Below, piece by piece: positions 50,568 to 60,281 of a stretch of DNA of 64,000 bases. Origin of the DNA: Streptomyces sp. NBC_01571 (GTDB lineage: Bacteria > Actinomycetota > Actinomycetes > Streptomycetales > Streptomycetaceae); NCBI RefSeq assembly GCF_026339875.1, contig NZ_JAPEPZ010000001.1, forward strand, positions 558,001 through 622,000, in the 5' to 3' direction. The notes below the pieces were generated by a model. That model did not search any database. It was given only the letters and a program-made list of their open reading frames with translations, and had not been told where the DNA came from. Position numbers and translations under genes: made by a program. Numbering within the stretch: position 1 is the stretch's first letter; the number at the start of each line of letters is the position of its first letter.

Positions 50568-53500
50568 TTGCGCACCACAGGCACTACAACGCGAACCAGA
50601 TCCCCTCTCAGACGAACGATATCCACCGGCCTGGCCGTGCTCGGCGCCACCGCAATGGCGCTGCTCGGCCTGCAGGCCCCGGCGTCGGCCTCGGATGCCG
50701 CGCCCGCCTCCGCCGCTGCCGCTTCGGACGGCGCACGCCCGCTCTTCGAGCCGACCTGCGCCGTCCCCGAGCGCAGCCACTTCTCCTGCTTCGCCCTGCG
50801 CCGCTCCGACGTGAAGTCGGTCAAGGGCGTGTTGCGGGCAGCCGACACTCCCGACGGCTACGGTGCCGCCGATCTGCAGAGCGCCTACAACCTGGCCGCC
50901 GACGGCGGTGGCGGGCAGACCGTCGCCATCGTCGACGCCTTCGACGACCCCACCGCCGAGGCGGACCTCGCCGTCTACCGCGAGCAGTACGGGCTGCCGG
51001 CCTGCACCACGGACAACGGCTGCTTCCACAAAGTCAACCAGCGCGGCGGGACCGACTACCCCGACCCCGACCCTGGTTGGGCCGGCGAGATCTCTCTCGA
51101 CCTCGACATGGTCTCCGCGATCGCGCCCAACGCCCACATCCTGCTGGTCGAGGCCGACGACAACAGCTTCGAGAGCCTTTCCTCGGCGGTCGACGAAGCG
51201 GTCGCGCTCGGCGCCAAGTTCGTCTCCAACTCCTACGGCAGCGACTACCGCGGCGGCAACGGTGAGGACCCGTCCGAGACCACCACGCTGGACGCCCACT
51301 ACAACCACCCGGGTGTCGCGATCACCGCGTCCACGGGCGACTACGCCTACGGCGTCGGCTACCCGGCGGCGTCCCAGTACGTGACCTCCGTGGGCGGCAC
51401 CACGCTGACCCGGGCCCCCTCCACGCCGCGCGGCTGGACCGAGTCCGCCTGGAACCTCGCCGGCTCCGGCTGCTCACTGTACGAACCGAAGCCGGCGTTC
51501 CAGCACGACACCGGCTGTGACAACCGGGCCCTCGCCGATGTCTCCGCCGTCGCGGAGGACGTGGCGGTCTACCAGACGTACGGCAACGGCGGCTGGGCCG
51601 TGTACGGCGGCACCAGCGTCTCCGCGCCCATCATCGCCTCCGTGTACGCCGACGCCGGAACCCCCGTGACCGGCACCTACCCGAACTCCTACCCGTACGC
51701 GACGCATGCCGGGATCAACGACATCACCACCGGCAGCAACGGCACGTGCTCCCCGTCGTACCTGTGCAACGGCAGCGACGGCTACGACGGTCCCACCGGG
51801 CTCGGCACACCCGCCGGTCTGTCCGCGTTCCGCAGCGGCCCGCACGGCGTGATCTCCGGCAGTGTGACCGACAGCGCCACCGGCAAGCCCGTCGCCGGGG
51901 CCACCGTCAGCGCGGACACCAACGTCGCCCATACCGACGCCTCCGGCGCGTACTCCCTGACGGTGCCGACCGGTACCTACGACGTCAGCGTCCAGGCGTT
52001 CGGCTACGCCGACGGCTCGGCCGACAAGGTCGTGGTCGACGACGGCGCCACGCTCACCAAGAGCTTCTCCCTCACCCCGGTACCCAGCCGGACCATCGCC
52101 GGCAAGGTCGTCGACGGCTCCGGCCACGGATGGCCGCTCTACGCCAAGATCACCGCGGACGGCGTGCCCGGCTCCGTGTGGACCGACCCGGCCACCGGTT
52201 CCTACAGCCTCGACCTGCCCGAGGGGCACACCTACACCCTGCACGTCGCCACGGCCTCCACCGGCTACCGCGCCGTCACCAAGAAGATCGACGTCGGCGG
52301 CTCCGACCAGACCGTCGGCTTCTCCGTCCCTGTCGACTCGTGGGCCACCAACACGCCCGGATACCAGGTCCACGACAGCGGCAGCACCGAGCCCTTCGAC
52401 GCCACCGACGCCCCGCCGACGGGCTGGAGCGTGGTCAACGCGGATGGCACGGAAGGCGGTTGGCAGTTCGACGACCCGGGCAACCGCGGCAACGGCACGG
52501 GCGGTGACGGGGCGTTCGCCGTCGCCGACAGCGACCACTTCGGCGGCGCGGCCACCCAGGACACCTCACTGGTGACCCCGGTCTACGACTTCACCGGCAA
52601 GGACAACCCGGAACTCGCCTTCAACACCCAGTACCAGCAGTTCACCAACCAGACCGCCGAAGTCGAGGCGACCGAGGACGGCGGCAAGACCTGGACCAAG
52701 GTCTGGACCGCGGGTTCGTCCATCTCCCCCGGCCAGCGGATCACCGTCCCGCTCACCGACTTCGCGGGCAAGTCCGCGGTGCGGTTGCGCTTCCACTTCG
52801 CCTCGCACTTCGGCTGGTGGTGGTCCGTCGACGACGTCCTCGTCGGCAACCGCGAGGCCACACCCACCCCGGGCGCCCTCGTCGTCGGCACCGTGACCGA
52901 CGCGAACACCGCCACGGGCGTGGTCGGTGCCACCGTCACCAGCCAGGACAAGCCCGCCGAGCGGGCCACCACGGTCGCCACCCCCGACGACCCCAACCTC
53001 CCCGACGGCTTCTACTCACTGCTCTCGACCACCTTCGGCAGCCACACCTTCACCGCGGCCAAGTCCAAGTACACGTCCCTGTCCAAGGCGGCGAAGGTCG
53101 GCGCCGACAGCACGGTCACGGCCGACTTCAAGCTCAAGGCCGGGAACATCACCATCACCCCCGCCTCCGTCTCCGCCACCGTCGCCTGGGGCGGATCCAA
53201 GACGCAGAACCTGACGGTGAAGAACACCGGTGACGCGCCCGCGACGGTCAAGCTCGGCGAGCAGTCGGGCACCTTCACCCAGCAGGGCAAGGGCGCCGCG
53301 CTGCGGACCGTCAAGGGTGACTTCACCCCGCTGTCCAGCAAGGCCCATGCCAAGAGCAGCACGGCCAAGCCGGCCGCCGTCCCGGCCGACGGCCCCTGGC
53401 AGGCCGTCCCGGACTTCCCGGGCGCCATCATGGACAACGCTGTCAGCGCGTATGACGGCAAGATCTACTCGGCCTTCGGGTACACGGGATCGGCCGACAG

Positions 53501-54722
53501 CAAGGACATGTACGTCCTCGACCCGGTCGCCGGCAGCTGGACGAAGCTGGCGAGCGCGTCCGACACCCGCGAGGACCCCGCGCACGGCATCATCGACGGC
53601 AAGTTCTACGCCGTCGGCGGCTGGGCCTCGACCGGCAACCCCGATGCGAAGCTGGAGATCTACGACCCGGGTTCGGACAGCTGGACCACCGGCGCGTCCG
53701 CGCCCAAGCCGTACGCCGGCTCCGGCAGTGCCGTCCTCGACAACAAGCTCTACATGGTCGGCGGATGCGGTGCCGACTCCTGCGGCACCACCGACGCCAG
53801 TGTCTACGACCCCAAGACCGACACGTGGTCCGCGATCGCCGCGTACCCCGAACCGATCTCGTGGCAGGCCTGCGGCGACATCGACGACCTGCTCTACTGC
53901 GCGGGCGGTCTGAGCGCCAACAACACCGACGTGACCCACACCTACGTCTACGACCCGGGCACCGACAGCTGGTCACAGCTCGCCGACATGCCCGCCGCGC
54001 AGTGGGGTTCGGCCTACACCGCGGCCAACGGGCAGCTGTTGCTGGCCGGCGGTGTCGGCAACAACGCGCTCACCAACCGCAGCCAGGCCTTCGACCCGAA
54101 GGCCGGCACCTGGAGCGCGCTTCCCAATCCCAGCGTCCCCACCTACCGGGGCGGCGGCGCCCCCGGCTTCTACAAGATCGGCGGCGGCACGGCGCCCAGC
54201 ACCCCGACGTCCAAGGCCGAGTTGCTGCCCGGCTACGACCAGACCGGTGCGGGCGACATCACCTGGCTGAGCGAAAGCACCCAGCAGCTCACCCTGGAGC
54301 CCGGCGCGAAGACGACCGTCACCGTCTCCCTGGACGCCTCGGTCCCCGAGGTGACCCAGCCCGGTGACCTGACCGCCGCCCTCACCGTGGGCACCGACAC
54401 GCCGTACTCCGTGCCGCGCGTACCGGTCAGCCTGCACGTCAACCCGCCCAAGACCTGGGGCAAGATCACCGGAACCGTCTTGGGGGCCACGTCGTCCGGC
54501 GGCACCGCGCCGCTGGCCGGGGCGACCGTCCAGATCGACAGCTGGGCCTCGACGTACACCCTCACCACCGCGGCCGACGGCACGTACGCCCTCTGGCTCG
54601 ACGCCCGCAACAATCCGCTGACCGTCATCGTCGCCAAGGACGGCTACCAACCGACCGTGACGACGGTGAAGGTCCAGAAGGGAGCGACGGTCACCAGCAA
54701 CTTCACCCTGAAACGCAAGTAG
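50568..54722 (+). CDS. Secreted S53 (sedolisin) peptidase with Kelch domain, paralogue of the divergent gene
   Basis: A 1,384-residue secreted paralogue of the gene at 45870-50213 with the same domain order. A signal peptide covers 1-42 (RRTISTGLAVLGATAMALL, ASAS cleavage). S53 residues are Glu174 and Asp178 in GEISLDLD, Asp258 in STGDYA and Ser350 in GGTSVSAP. Carboxypeptidase-regulatory-like domain, beta-sandwich, Kelch repeats (about 955-1240) and a C-terminal regulatory-like domain follow. The TTG at 50568 is preferred because GGGAG precedes it and it gives a compact signal peptide; GTG at 50526 would add 14 residues. It is divergent from its partner across 354 bp. Together they likely digest the same protein class with different specificity. 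Confidence 0.9.
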   Translation: MRTTGTTTRTRSPLRRTISTGLAVLGATAMALLGLQAPASASDAAPASAAAASDGARPLFEPTCAVPERSHFSCFALRRSDVKSVKGVLRAADTPDGYGAADLQSAYNLAADGGGGQTVAIVDAFDDPTAEADLAVYREQYGLPACTTDNGCFHKVNQRGGTDYPDPDPGWAGEISLDLDMVSAIAPNAHILLVEADDNSFESLSSAVDEAVALGAKFVSNSYGSDYRGGNGEDPSETTTLDAHYNHPGVAITASTGDYAYGVGYPAASQYVTSVGGTTLTRAPSTPRGWTESAWNLAGSGCSLYEPKPAFQHDTGCDNRALADVSAVAEDVAVYQTYGNGGWAVYGGTSVSAPIIASVYADAGTPVTGTYPNSYPYATHAGINDITTGSNGTCSPSYLCNGSDGYDGPTGLGTPAGLSAFRSGPHGVISGSVTDSATGKPVAGATVSADTNVAHTDASGAYSLTVPTGTYDVSVQAFGYADGSADKVVVDDGATLTKSFSLTPVPSRTIAGKVVDGSGHGWPLYAKITADGVPGSVWTDPATGSYSLDLPEGHTYTLHVATASTGYRAVTKKIDVGGSDQTVGFSVPVDSWATNTPGYQVHDSGSTEPFDATDAPPTGWSVVNADGTEGGWQFDDPGNRGNGTGGDGAFAVADSDHFGGAATQDTSLVTPVYDFTGKDNPELAFNTQYQQFTNQTAEVEATEDGGKTWTKVWTAGSSISPGQRITVPLTDFAGKSAVRLRFHFASHFGWWWSVDDVLVGNREATPTPGALVVGTVTDANTATGVVGATVTSQDKPAERATTVATPDDPNLPDGFYSLLSTTFGSHTFTAAKSKYTSLSKAAKVGADSTVTADFKLKAGNITITPASVSATVAWGGSKTQNLTVKNTGDAPATVKLGEQSGTFTQQGKGAALRTVKGDFTPLSSKAHAKSSTAKPAAVPADGPWQAVPDFPGAIMDNAVSAYDGKIYSAFGYTGSADSKDMYVLDPVAGSWTKLASASDTREDPAHGIIDGKFYAVGGWASTGNPDAKLEIYDPGSDSWTTGASAPKPYAGSGSAVLDNKLYMVGGCGADSCGTTDASVYDPKTDTWSAIAAYPEPISWQACGDIDDLLYCAGGLSANNTDVTHTYVYDPGTDSWSQLADMPAAQWGSAYTAANGQLLLAGGVGNNALTNRSQAFDPKAGTWSALPNPSVPTYRGGGAPGFYKIGGGTAPSTPTSKAELLPGYDQTGAGDITWLSESTQQLTLEPGAKTTVTVSLDASVPEVTQPGDLTAALTVGTDTPYSVPRVPVSLHVNPPKTWGKITGTVLGATSSGGTAPLAGATVQIDSWASTYTLTTAADGTYALWLDARNNPLTVIVAKDGYQPTVTTVKVQKGATVTSNFTLKRK

Positions 54723-55029
54723 CACAGCAAGTACGCAATGGCGCCGACGGCACGTGGAACCACCCCGCCGACGCACGCTCGGTTCGACCTGGGCATGAAG
54801 GATGGGCCGGTCCTCAGGGACCGGCCCACCCGTCCTTCACCGTCCTCCGTGGAAATACGTGCTGCGGCTGGTGGTCGGCCATGACCGGTGCCATGGAGCC
54901 GACGTCGAGGGTGTGTTCCACCGCCTCGGGGACGTTGTGTAACGCTGCGGTGTGCAAGGGGGAATCGGCCCTGAGCACGAGGATGCGTCTCCGGCCGTTC
55001 ACACGGGGAGCGCCGGTACGAGACGGAAC
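54723..55029. other. Intergenic region between S53 and GH78 genes
   Basis: 307 bp between convergent genes. It holds the hairpin at 54803-54828. A 62-residue minus-strand frame (54814-55002) was noticed but has no recognisable family or ribosome site. Confidence 0.45.
54803..54828. terminator. Hairpin terminator after the + strand S53 gene
   Basis: A perfect 11-bp stem (TGGGCCGGTCC and complement) with loop TCAG, 80 bp after the stop and within a convergent gap. Confidence 0.65.
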
Positions 55030-58000
55030 CTAATCCGTCACACGGAACCGGTGGCTCCCCGCGCCGACCGTGAAGCGGGCGTGTCCGTCCCTGCGTTCGC
55101 CGGCCGTCGCGCCCGCGGGGGCGTGTACCTTCTGGCGGCCGCCGACCGGTACGAGGACATCGGCGGTCGACCCCACCGGCACGTCGACGCGCAGGGTGAA
55201 GTGGCCCCGTGTCCGCGTCCACGACGAGGTGATCCGGCCGAGAGGTGACTCGACATGGGCGGAGGCGTGCGTCAGGTCGCCGACAACACGGGGGTGAATC
55301 GTCACCTTCGTGTAGCCGGGTGCGGTGGCCTCGATGCCGGCGACATCCTGGTAGAGCCAGTCGTCCACGGTTCCGAGGAACGCGTGGTCGTGCGAGCGCG
55401 AGTTCGCGTTCCACTCCTCCCACATGGTCGTGGCTCCGAGGCCCTCGAACCAGTAGCCCCAGCCGGGGTAGGTCGGGTTGGTGGCCACGGTGTAGGCGAG
55501 ATCGGCGTGCCCGGCATCGGTGAGGACCGGAAGGAGCACTTTGGTGCCGAGCGCGCCGGTGTCCAGGTGGTCGGCGCGGGCCTGGATGTCGGCGACGAGG
55601 TGGTCGGCCACCGCTTGGCGGTGCTCCTTCGGTACCAGGCCGAAGCTCAGCGGGAGCAGGTTCGACGTCTGCCGGTAGCCGGCGGCCCGGTCGTCGTAGT
55701 AGGCCTCCTTGTCCCGGTTGTAGAAGGTGGCGTTGAAGGTGTTCTTGACCTCGGTGGCGAACGCGTCGAAGTGCCGCGCGTCGGCGTCGTGGCCCAGCGC
55801 CCTCGCCATTTCGGCGAGCCGTGTCGCGGTGAGGTAGATGTATGCGGTTCCCGAGAGCCGGGTGCCCTCCGGCGCGTTGGCGCCTTCCGGGGAGAGCCAG
55901 TCGCCGTAGCTGAACCCGGTGTAGATGCCCCCGGTGCCGGCGATGTCGTGCTCGTAGTACGCCAGCCAGGCCTTCATCCCGTCGTAGTTCTCGGCCACCG
56001 CCTCGGTGTCGCCGTAGTACCAGTACAGGTCCCAGGTGCCGAGTACGAAGCTGGCCGACCAGACCGGGTCCTTGACCTGTTTGCCCGACTCGGTGGTGGG
56101 CACGGTGGGGCCGATCGATCCGTCGTCGTTCTGGTCATCGCGGTGCGAGCGCAGCCAGCTCTCGTAGAAGTTCTGCATGTCGAAGTTCGCGATCGCCGAG
56201 TCCGCGTACAGGAAGCCGTCGGCCGTGTACGGGCGCTTCTCGTACATGGGTGTGTCGGTCGGGATCGAGTGCAGGTTGTTGAGGATCGTGTCGGCCTGCG
56301 CGTCCTGGTAGCGGTTCAGCAGATCGCTCGAGCTGGTGAAGCCGCCGGTGGACGCCACCGCCGTGTGGACCCTCGCCCCGTCGACCGACCGGAGGGTGAC
56401 CCCCTGGGGTACGACGACCTGGGCATAGCGGAAACCGGCGTAGCTGTAGCTCGGCCGGTATTGCTCCACGCCGTCGCCCTTGAGGGTGTACGAGTAGGTC
56501 TGCAGAGCCATCCCGAAGGCGCCGGTGTTGTCGACGGTGCCGTCGGCGCGCAGCTTCTCGCCGTAGGTGACCGTGACCGTCGCCCCGGCAGGCCCCTGGA
56601 CCCCGATGCCCGCCCAGCCGGCCGTGGGGCTGCCGAAGTCGTAGACGTGTGTGCCCGCGGCCGGAGTGGTGGTGTGCTCGGCCTTCAGGTGATCGGTCAC
56701 CTCGACGGGCGGGAAGCTTTCCGCGCGAAGCGTGCCCTTCGGCCCGTCGACGCCCAGTGCGGGGCGCCAGGTGTCGTCGTCGAAGCCAGGGCTGTTCCAG
56801 CCGGACTGCTCCGCGCGGGCGTCGTAGGTCTCCCCGAACCAGAGCGACTGCGTGGTGGTCGGCCCGTCGGACACCTTCCACCCGCTGTCGCTGACCACTT
56901 GCCGGTGCGTGCCGTCGGTGTACGTGATGTCGAGTTCCAGCTTGAGCTTGGGCTCGCCCCACCAGGACGACGCCTTCCACTCGTCCGGGTCGGTCATCGC
57001 GTAGAAGCCGCGGCCCAGGCTGACCCCGATGGCGTTGCCGCCGGTGCGCAGCGCGTCCGTGACGTCGTAGGTCGAGTACAGGACGGTCTTGTCGTACACC
57101 GTGAATCCGGGTTCGAGTTCCCGGTCGCCGATGCGTCGGCCGTTCAGGTAGAGCTTGTTGTAGCCAAGGCCCGCGACATGGGCCCGCGCCGAGGCTATGG
57201 GCTTGCCCGCGGTGAACTCGTCCCGCAGCAGCGTCTCCGGTGGAGGCGGAGCCGACACCGACCGGCCCCAGGGGCCCGAACCGTAGACGGCGGTCTCGAC
57301 GGCGTTCGGCCACGCCGCGTCGTCGTATCCGGGCTGCTCCCAGCCGTCGTCCGCGGAGTTCGAGGTCTTCCAACTGCTGTCGGTGACGAGGTCGGCCGGT
57401 GCACCCGCCCCCTCGAAGTGCAGACTCCCGAGCACACCTGCCGGCCCCTGATCGGTGTTCGTCGCCTCCACCGCGAGCACGTTGGTGCCCGTGTGCAGGT
57501 ACGGGGCGATGTCGATGACGCTCGCGGTCCTCCAGGAGTCCGCGACGCGCGCGGAGCTCGTCACCTCGGCGCCGTTGACGAAAAGCGTGAAGCGGTCGTC
57601 CGCGGTCAGCTGCGTCTCTACCGTGCTGATCCGCGCCCCGGCGGGCAGGTCGAAGCTCCGGCGCAGGTAACGCGTCCCGGCGGGAGCGGAGTCGGACGGG
57701 TTGCCTTCGGGATACCAGATCCAATGCGCGTCGTCGAGCCGCAGTGCGGGCGCTTTCGCGTGCGCTCCGATCCACGCCCCGTGGAAGTCGCCGGGGTCGA
57801 CGAAAGCCGTCTCGAACCGCGCCTCACCGCTCCACGGCGACGCCTTCCCGGCGGGGTCCCAGGACCGTACGCGCCAGTAGTAGCGCGTACGGGACGCGAG
57901 AGCGGGACCGCCGTACGCCACGTCGAAGGACCGGGAGGAGCGCACGCGCCCGCTGTCCCACACCTCTCCCCGGCCGCCGTGCGACGTCGACACCTCGACC

Positions 58001-58272
58001 TCGTAGGCCACTTGCTCGGCAGCGGTGCGACCGTCCGTGCCGCGGGCCGAGGTCACCTGCCAGCTCAGCCTCGGCCGGGGGACGTCGACACCCAGTGGCT
58101 GGACCTGGTGCTCGACCCGGAGCCCGCTCACCGCGAGCGCCGACCCGCCTGCCGCCAGGCCCTGTTGGAGATCCGGGTCGGACACTGCCGCCGCACCGGG
58201 TGTGGACCCGAGCCCTGACGCGGCCGCTACGAACGCCAGCATCAGCCCGACGGCCACCCTGCGCTTCCTCAC
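55030..58272 (-). CDS. Secreted GH78 alpha-L-rhamnosidase
   Basis: A 1,080-residue secreted glycosidase. The start GTG at 58272 gives VRKRRVAVGLMLAFVAAASGL, a standard signal peptide, with GGAGG five bases upstream; ATG 58284 overlaps that site. N-terminal beta-sandwich domains (LRVEHQVQPLGVDVPRPRLSW; DDAHWIWYPEG) precede the helical (alpha/alpha)6 barrel. The catalytic region has Glu678 and Asp685 in MYEKRPYTADG, followed by DMQNFYESWLR and WEEWNANSRSHDHAFLG, characteristic of GH78. A C-terminal beta-sandwich ends it. It releases L-rhamnose from plant glycosides or polysaccharides. A perfect LacI-type palindrome at 58334-58345 lies 61 bp upstream. No rhamnose uptake genes are adjacent. Confidence 0.93.
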   Translation of the reverse strand: MRKRRVAVGLMLAFVAAASGLGSTPGAAAVSDPDLQQGLAAGGSALAVSGLRVEHQVQPLGVDVPRPRLSWQVTSARGTDGRTAAEQVAYEVEVSTSHGGRGEVWDSGRVRSSRSFDVAYGGPALASRTRYYWRVRSWDPAGKASPWSGEARFETAFVDPGDFHGAWIGAHAKAPALRLDDAHWIWYPEGNPSDSAPAGTRYLRRSFDLPAGARISTVETQLTADDRFTLFVNGAEVTSSARVADSWRTASVIDIAPYLHTGTNVLAVEATNTDQGPAGVLGSLHFEGAGAPADLVTDSSWKTSNSADDGWEQPGYDDAAWPNAVETAVYGSGPWGRSVSAPPPPETLLRDEFTAGKPIASARAHVAGLGYNKLYLNGRRIGDRELEPGFTVYDKTVLYSTYDVTDALRTGGNAIGVSLGRGFYAMTDPDEWKASSWWGEPKLKLELDITYTDGTHRQVVSDSGWKVSDGPTTTQSLWFGETYDARAEQSGWNSPGFDDDTWRPALGVDGPKGTLRAESFPPVEVTDHLKAEHTTTPAAGTHVYDFGSPTAGWAGIGVQGPAGATVTVTYGEKLRADGTVDNTGAFGMALQTYSYTLKGDGVEQYRPSYSYAGFRYAQVVVPQGVTLRSVDGARVHTAVASTGGFTSSSDLLNRYQDAQADTILNNLHSIPTDTPMYEKRPYTADGFLYADSAIANFDMQNFYESWLRSHRDDQNDDGSIGPTVPTTESGKQVKDPVWSASFVLGTWDLYWYYGDTEAVAENYDGMKAWLAYYEHDIAGTGGIYTGFSYGDWLSPEGANAPEGTRLSGTAYIYLTATRLAEMARALGHDADARHFDAFATEVKNTFNATFYNRDKEAYYDDRAAGYRQTSNLLPLSFGLVPKEHRQAVADHLVADIQARADHLDTGALGTKVLLPVLTDAGHADLAYTVATNPTYPGWGYWFEGLGATTMWEEWNANSRSHDHAFLGTVDDWLYQDVAGIEATAPGYTKVTIHPRVVGDLTHASAHVESPLGRITSSWTRTRGHFTLRVDVPVGSTADVLVPVGGRQKVHAPAGATAGERRDGHARFTVGAGSHRFRVTD

Positions 58273-58333
58273 GCTTGCCTCCATCGACGGCGGACGGTTC
58301 GGCGTGCGCGTGTACGCCGCCTCCCCGAGCGAG

Positions 58334-58345
58334 TGAAACGTTTCA
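58334..58345. promoter_or_regulatory. LacI-type operator upstream of the rhamnosidase
   Basis: TGAAACGTTTCA is a perfect 12-bp palindrome with the central CG of LacI-family sites. It differs from the GACAACGTTGTC motif at the GH92 gene, so a different regulator is likely. Confidence 0.65.
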
Positions 58346-58391
58346 AATCCCTTGTATGTCACTCAACCACAGGCGTCACGACGGGGACAAG

Positions 58392-58870
58392 ATGTCGTCG
58401 GCGGACCCGTCCGCCCGGCGGCCGAACCATGTCTCGGACGGGACCGACTCCGGCACCACGCACGGCTTCCGCATGATCACCACGCCGGCGATCTCCGCTC
58501 TCCCGTGGGCGTTTTCACGCTCACGGACGCGGGTGGCCGACTCACCGACCCGGGGAGCAGGTTGCCCTACGACCGCTCCGCGGGTTTCACCGTGCACGGC
58601 ACGGGATTCGAGGGCGGGCCACTCGCGGGTTCCTTCGACTACGTCATTGCGATCAACTACAACCACGAGCCCGGCACCTCCCCCCTGGACTGGACCCGCC
58701 CGATGGGTGCCGGCAAGGGGGGCGGCACCTGGCTGCACGTCGACCACGGTGGCCCCACGCACGGATGCGTCAGCCTCGCCGACGGCCGTATGAGAGAACT
58801 GCTGCGCATCCTCGACCCTGCCCAGCACCCGGCGATCGTGATGGGCGACGCGGCCTCTCTCACCGCCTGA
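58392..58870 (+). pseudogene. L,D-transpeptidase (YkuD-like), truncated and frameshifted
   Basis: The C-terminal part in one frame (from about 58495) has SPVGVFTLTDAGG, a central NYNHEPGTSP and the active-site motif HVDHGGPTHGCVSLA, with the cysteine nucleophile of L,D-transpeptidases. The upstream part GFRMITTPAIS continues in another frame from ATG 58392, so a frameshift near 58495 separates them. No signal peptide or membrane anchor is visible before it, although family members need export. It is best read as a decayed gene; if the shift were a sequencing error, the protein would still be N-terminally short. It lies between the rhamnosidase promoter and a nitroreductase gene. Confidence 0.7.
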
Positions 58871-58951
58871 GGAATGGGGCGAGGTCGTGCCCCTGTACGT
58901 GACGCTCGTGGACGAAGGCCCGCCGACTGCGGGCCGTCACCCCTAGCTCGG

Positions 58952-59542
58952 TCAGACGGTGCTGACCACCTGCTCGTATGCCAGACGTGGGGAGCGCGTG
59001 AACCACGCGTCCTCGCCCGGCCTGCCGATGTTGACGACGGCGAGAACCGAGTGTTCGCCGTCGCTGAAGAACTCCTTGTCGATGCCCTCGGCGTCGAAGC
59101 CGGTCATCGGTCCTGCGGCCAGGCCCGCGGCACGGACGCCGATGATGAAGTAGCCGACCTGCAGAGACGCGTTGAGTCTCGCGGACCGCTCGCGGACCGC
59201 GCGCTCGGCGAAGAGAGTCTTGGCCTGTGGGAAGTGCGGGAACTGGCTGGGCAGTTCCTCGTGGAACTCCAGGTCAGCGGCGAGTATGGCGACGAGCGGG
59301 GCGGCCGCGGTCTTCTTGCGGTTGCCCTCGGACAGGTGCTCGCCCAGACGCTCGCGCGCCTCGGCGGAACGGACCAGCACGATACGCAGCGGCTGCTGGT
59401 TCATCGAGGTGGGGCCGTACTTGACCAGGTCGTAGACCGCCTCGACCTGGTCGTCCGTCACCGGCTCGTCGGTGAAGGTGTTGGCGGTCCGTGCCTCCCG
59501 GAACAGGAGGTCCTGGGCAGCGGGATCGAGCGTGAGGGACAT
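58952..59542 (-). CDS. Nitroreductase-family protein, malonic semialdehyde reductase (RutE)-like
   Basis: A 196-residue FMN-dependent oxidoreductase of the RutE/HadB branch of nitroreductases. Markers are FREARTANTF, the GPTSMNQQPLRIVLV loop and the C-terminal NIGRPGEDAWFTRSPRL. It likely reduces malonic semialdehyde or small aldehydes/quinones with NAD(P)H; the in vivo substrate is unknown, and no pyrimidine catabolic genes are visible. ATG 59542 has AGAGG upstream, and longer frames upstream lack similarity. It follows the small membrane protein gene by 10 bp in the same direction, so the two are probably one transcript. Confidence 0.88.
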   Translation of the reverse strand: MSLTLDPAAQDLLFREARTANTFTDEPVTDDQVEAVYDLVKYGPTSMNQQPLRIVLVRSAEARERLGEHLSEGNRKKTAAAPLVAILAADLEFHEELPSQFPHFPQAKTLFAERAVRERSARLNASLQVGYFIIGVRAAGLAAGPMTGFDAEGIDKEFFSDGEHSVLAVVNIGRPGEDAWFTRSPRLAYEQVVSTV

Positions 59543-59552
59543 GATGGACCTC

Positions 59553-60050
59553 TTACGGTTGAGTGTCTGTGGTTTCTCGGTGCCGGCGAACTGCGAAGCA
59601 GAGGAACTGGGCGCTGACACCCAGCAGGTACACGGTGGTCGTGGACGTCCCCACGAGCCCCCACAGGAGGGGCCCTGAACAGCACCGGGCCAGCGACAGA
59701 CCGGCCAGCGCGGCGCAAGCCGCCATGGGCAGGTGGAAGGCCGCCCAGATCCGCGTACCGGCCGGAGCGGACCTGCCCGGCGTCATGGGGGCACCACCGT
59801 GTGCGACCGCGGCCAACGCGACGAAGGCGAGCGTCGCGCCGGCGAGGAGCGCCAGGACGTCGGGTGTCCCTGGGGCGCCACGATCGGACGACGTCACCGC
59901 CGTGGCGGTCCACAGGGCCAGGGTGTACCCGTGCGGGGCCGCGCTCGCGGTCACGGTGTCCCGGAGTCGGCCGCGGTATCCGCGCCGCCGGTCCGTACGG
60001 GCATCGGGCCCGAACACCCTGGAACGCGGCCGGCTATCCGTCCGCGACAT
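59553..60050 (-). CDS. Small integral membrane protein of unknown function
   Basis: A 165-residue protein with three clear hydrophobic segments (about 64-87, 100-122, 126-152) and a weaker one near 47-58. The N-terminal 40 residues are arginine-rich and probably cytoplasmic. No family is recognised. ATG 60050 (MSRTDSRPRSR) is used; a longer frame starts at 60068. It is 10 bp upstream of the RutE-like gene, suggesting an operon. Coding status is supported by position and hydrophobicity only, so confidence is moderate. Confidence 0.6.
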   Translation of the reverse strand: MSRTDSRPRSRVFGPDARTDRRRGYRGRLRDTVTASAAPHGYTLALWTATAVTSSDRGAPGTPDVLALLAGATLAFVALAAVAHGGAPMTPGRSAPAGTRIWAAFHLPMAACAALAGLSLARCCSGPLLWGLVGTSTTTVYLLGVSAQFLCFAVRRHRETTDTQP

Positions 60051-60281
60051 GGATGACGGCCTTGCCACGCGGGCGCTCGTCCGGGCCTCGGCGTCGGTGG
60101 GCGCGTGCCGCGCGCGTGGTGTTCGTGGAGCGCGTCGTGTTCATGAGGTGGTCACCTCCTGATGAGTGACGGCGCCGTCCTGGAGGCCACGCCGTTGCTG
60201 CCAGCATCACGGGTGGTGCCGCACTCGGGCGTCACCCATTCAAGGGATCCTCGCCGTCGTGTCAGACGCTCGGTGCACCGC

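Noticed and set aside
54814..55002. A 62-codon minus-strand open frame after the + strand S53 gene
   Set aside because: No ribosome site, no recognisable family, and it overlaps the terminator hairpin. Open frames of this size are expected by chance at this GC content.
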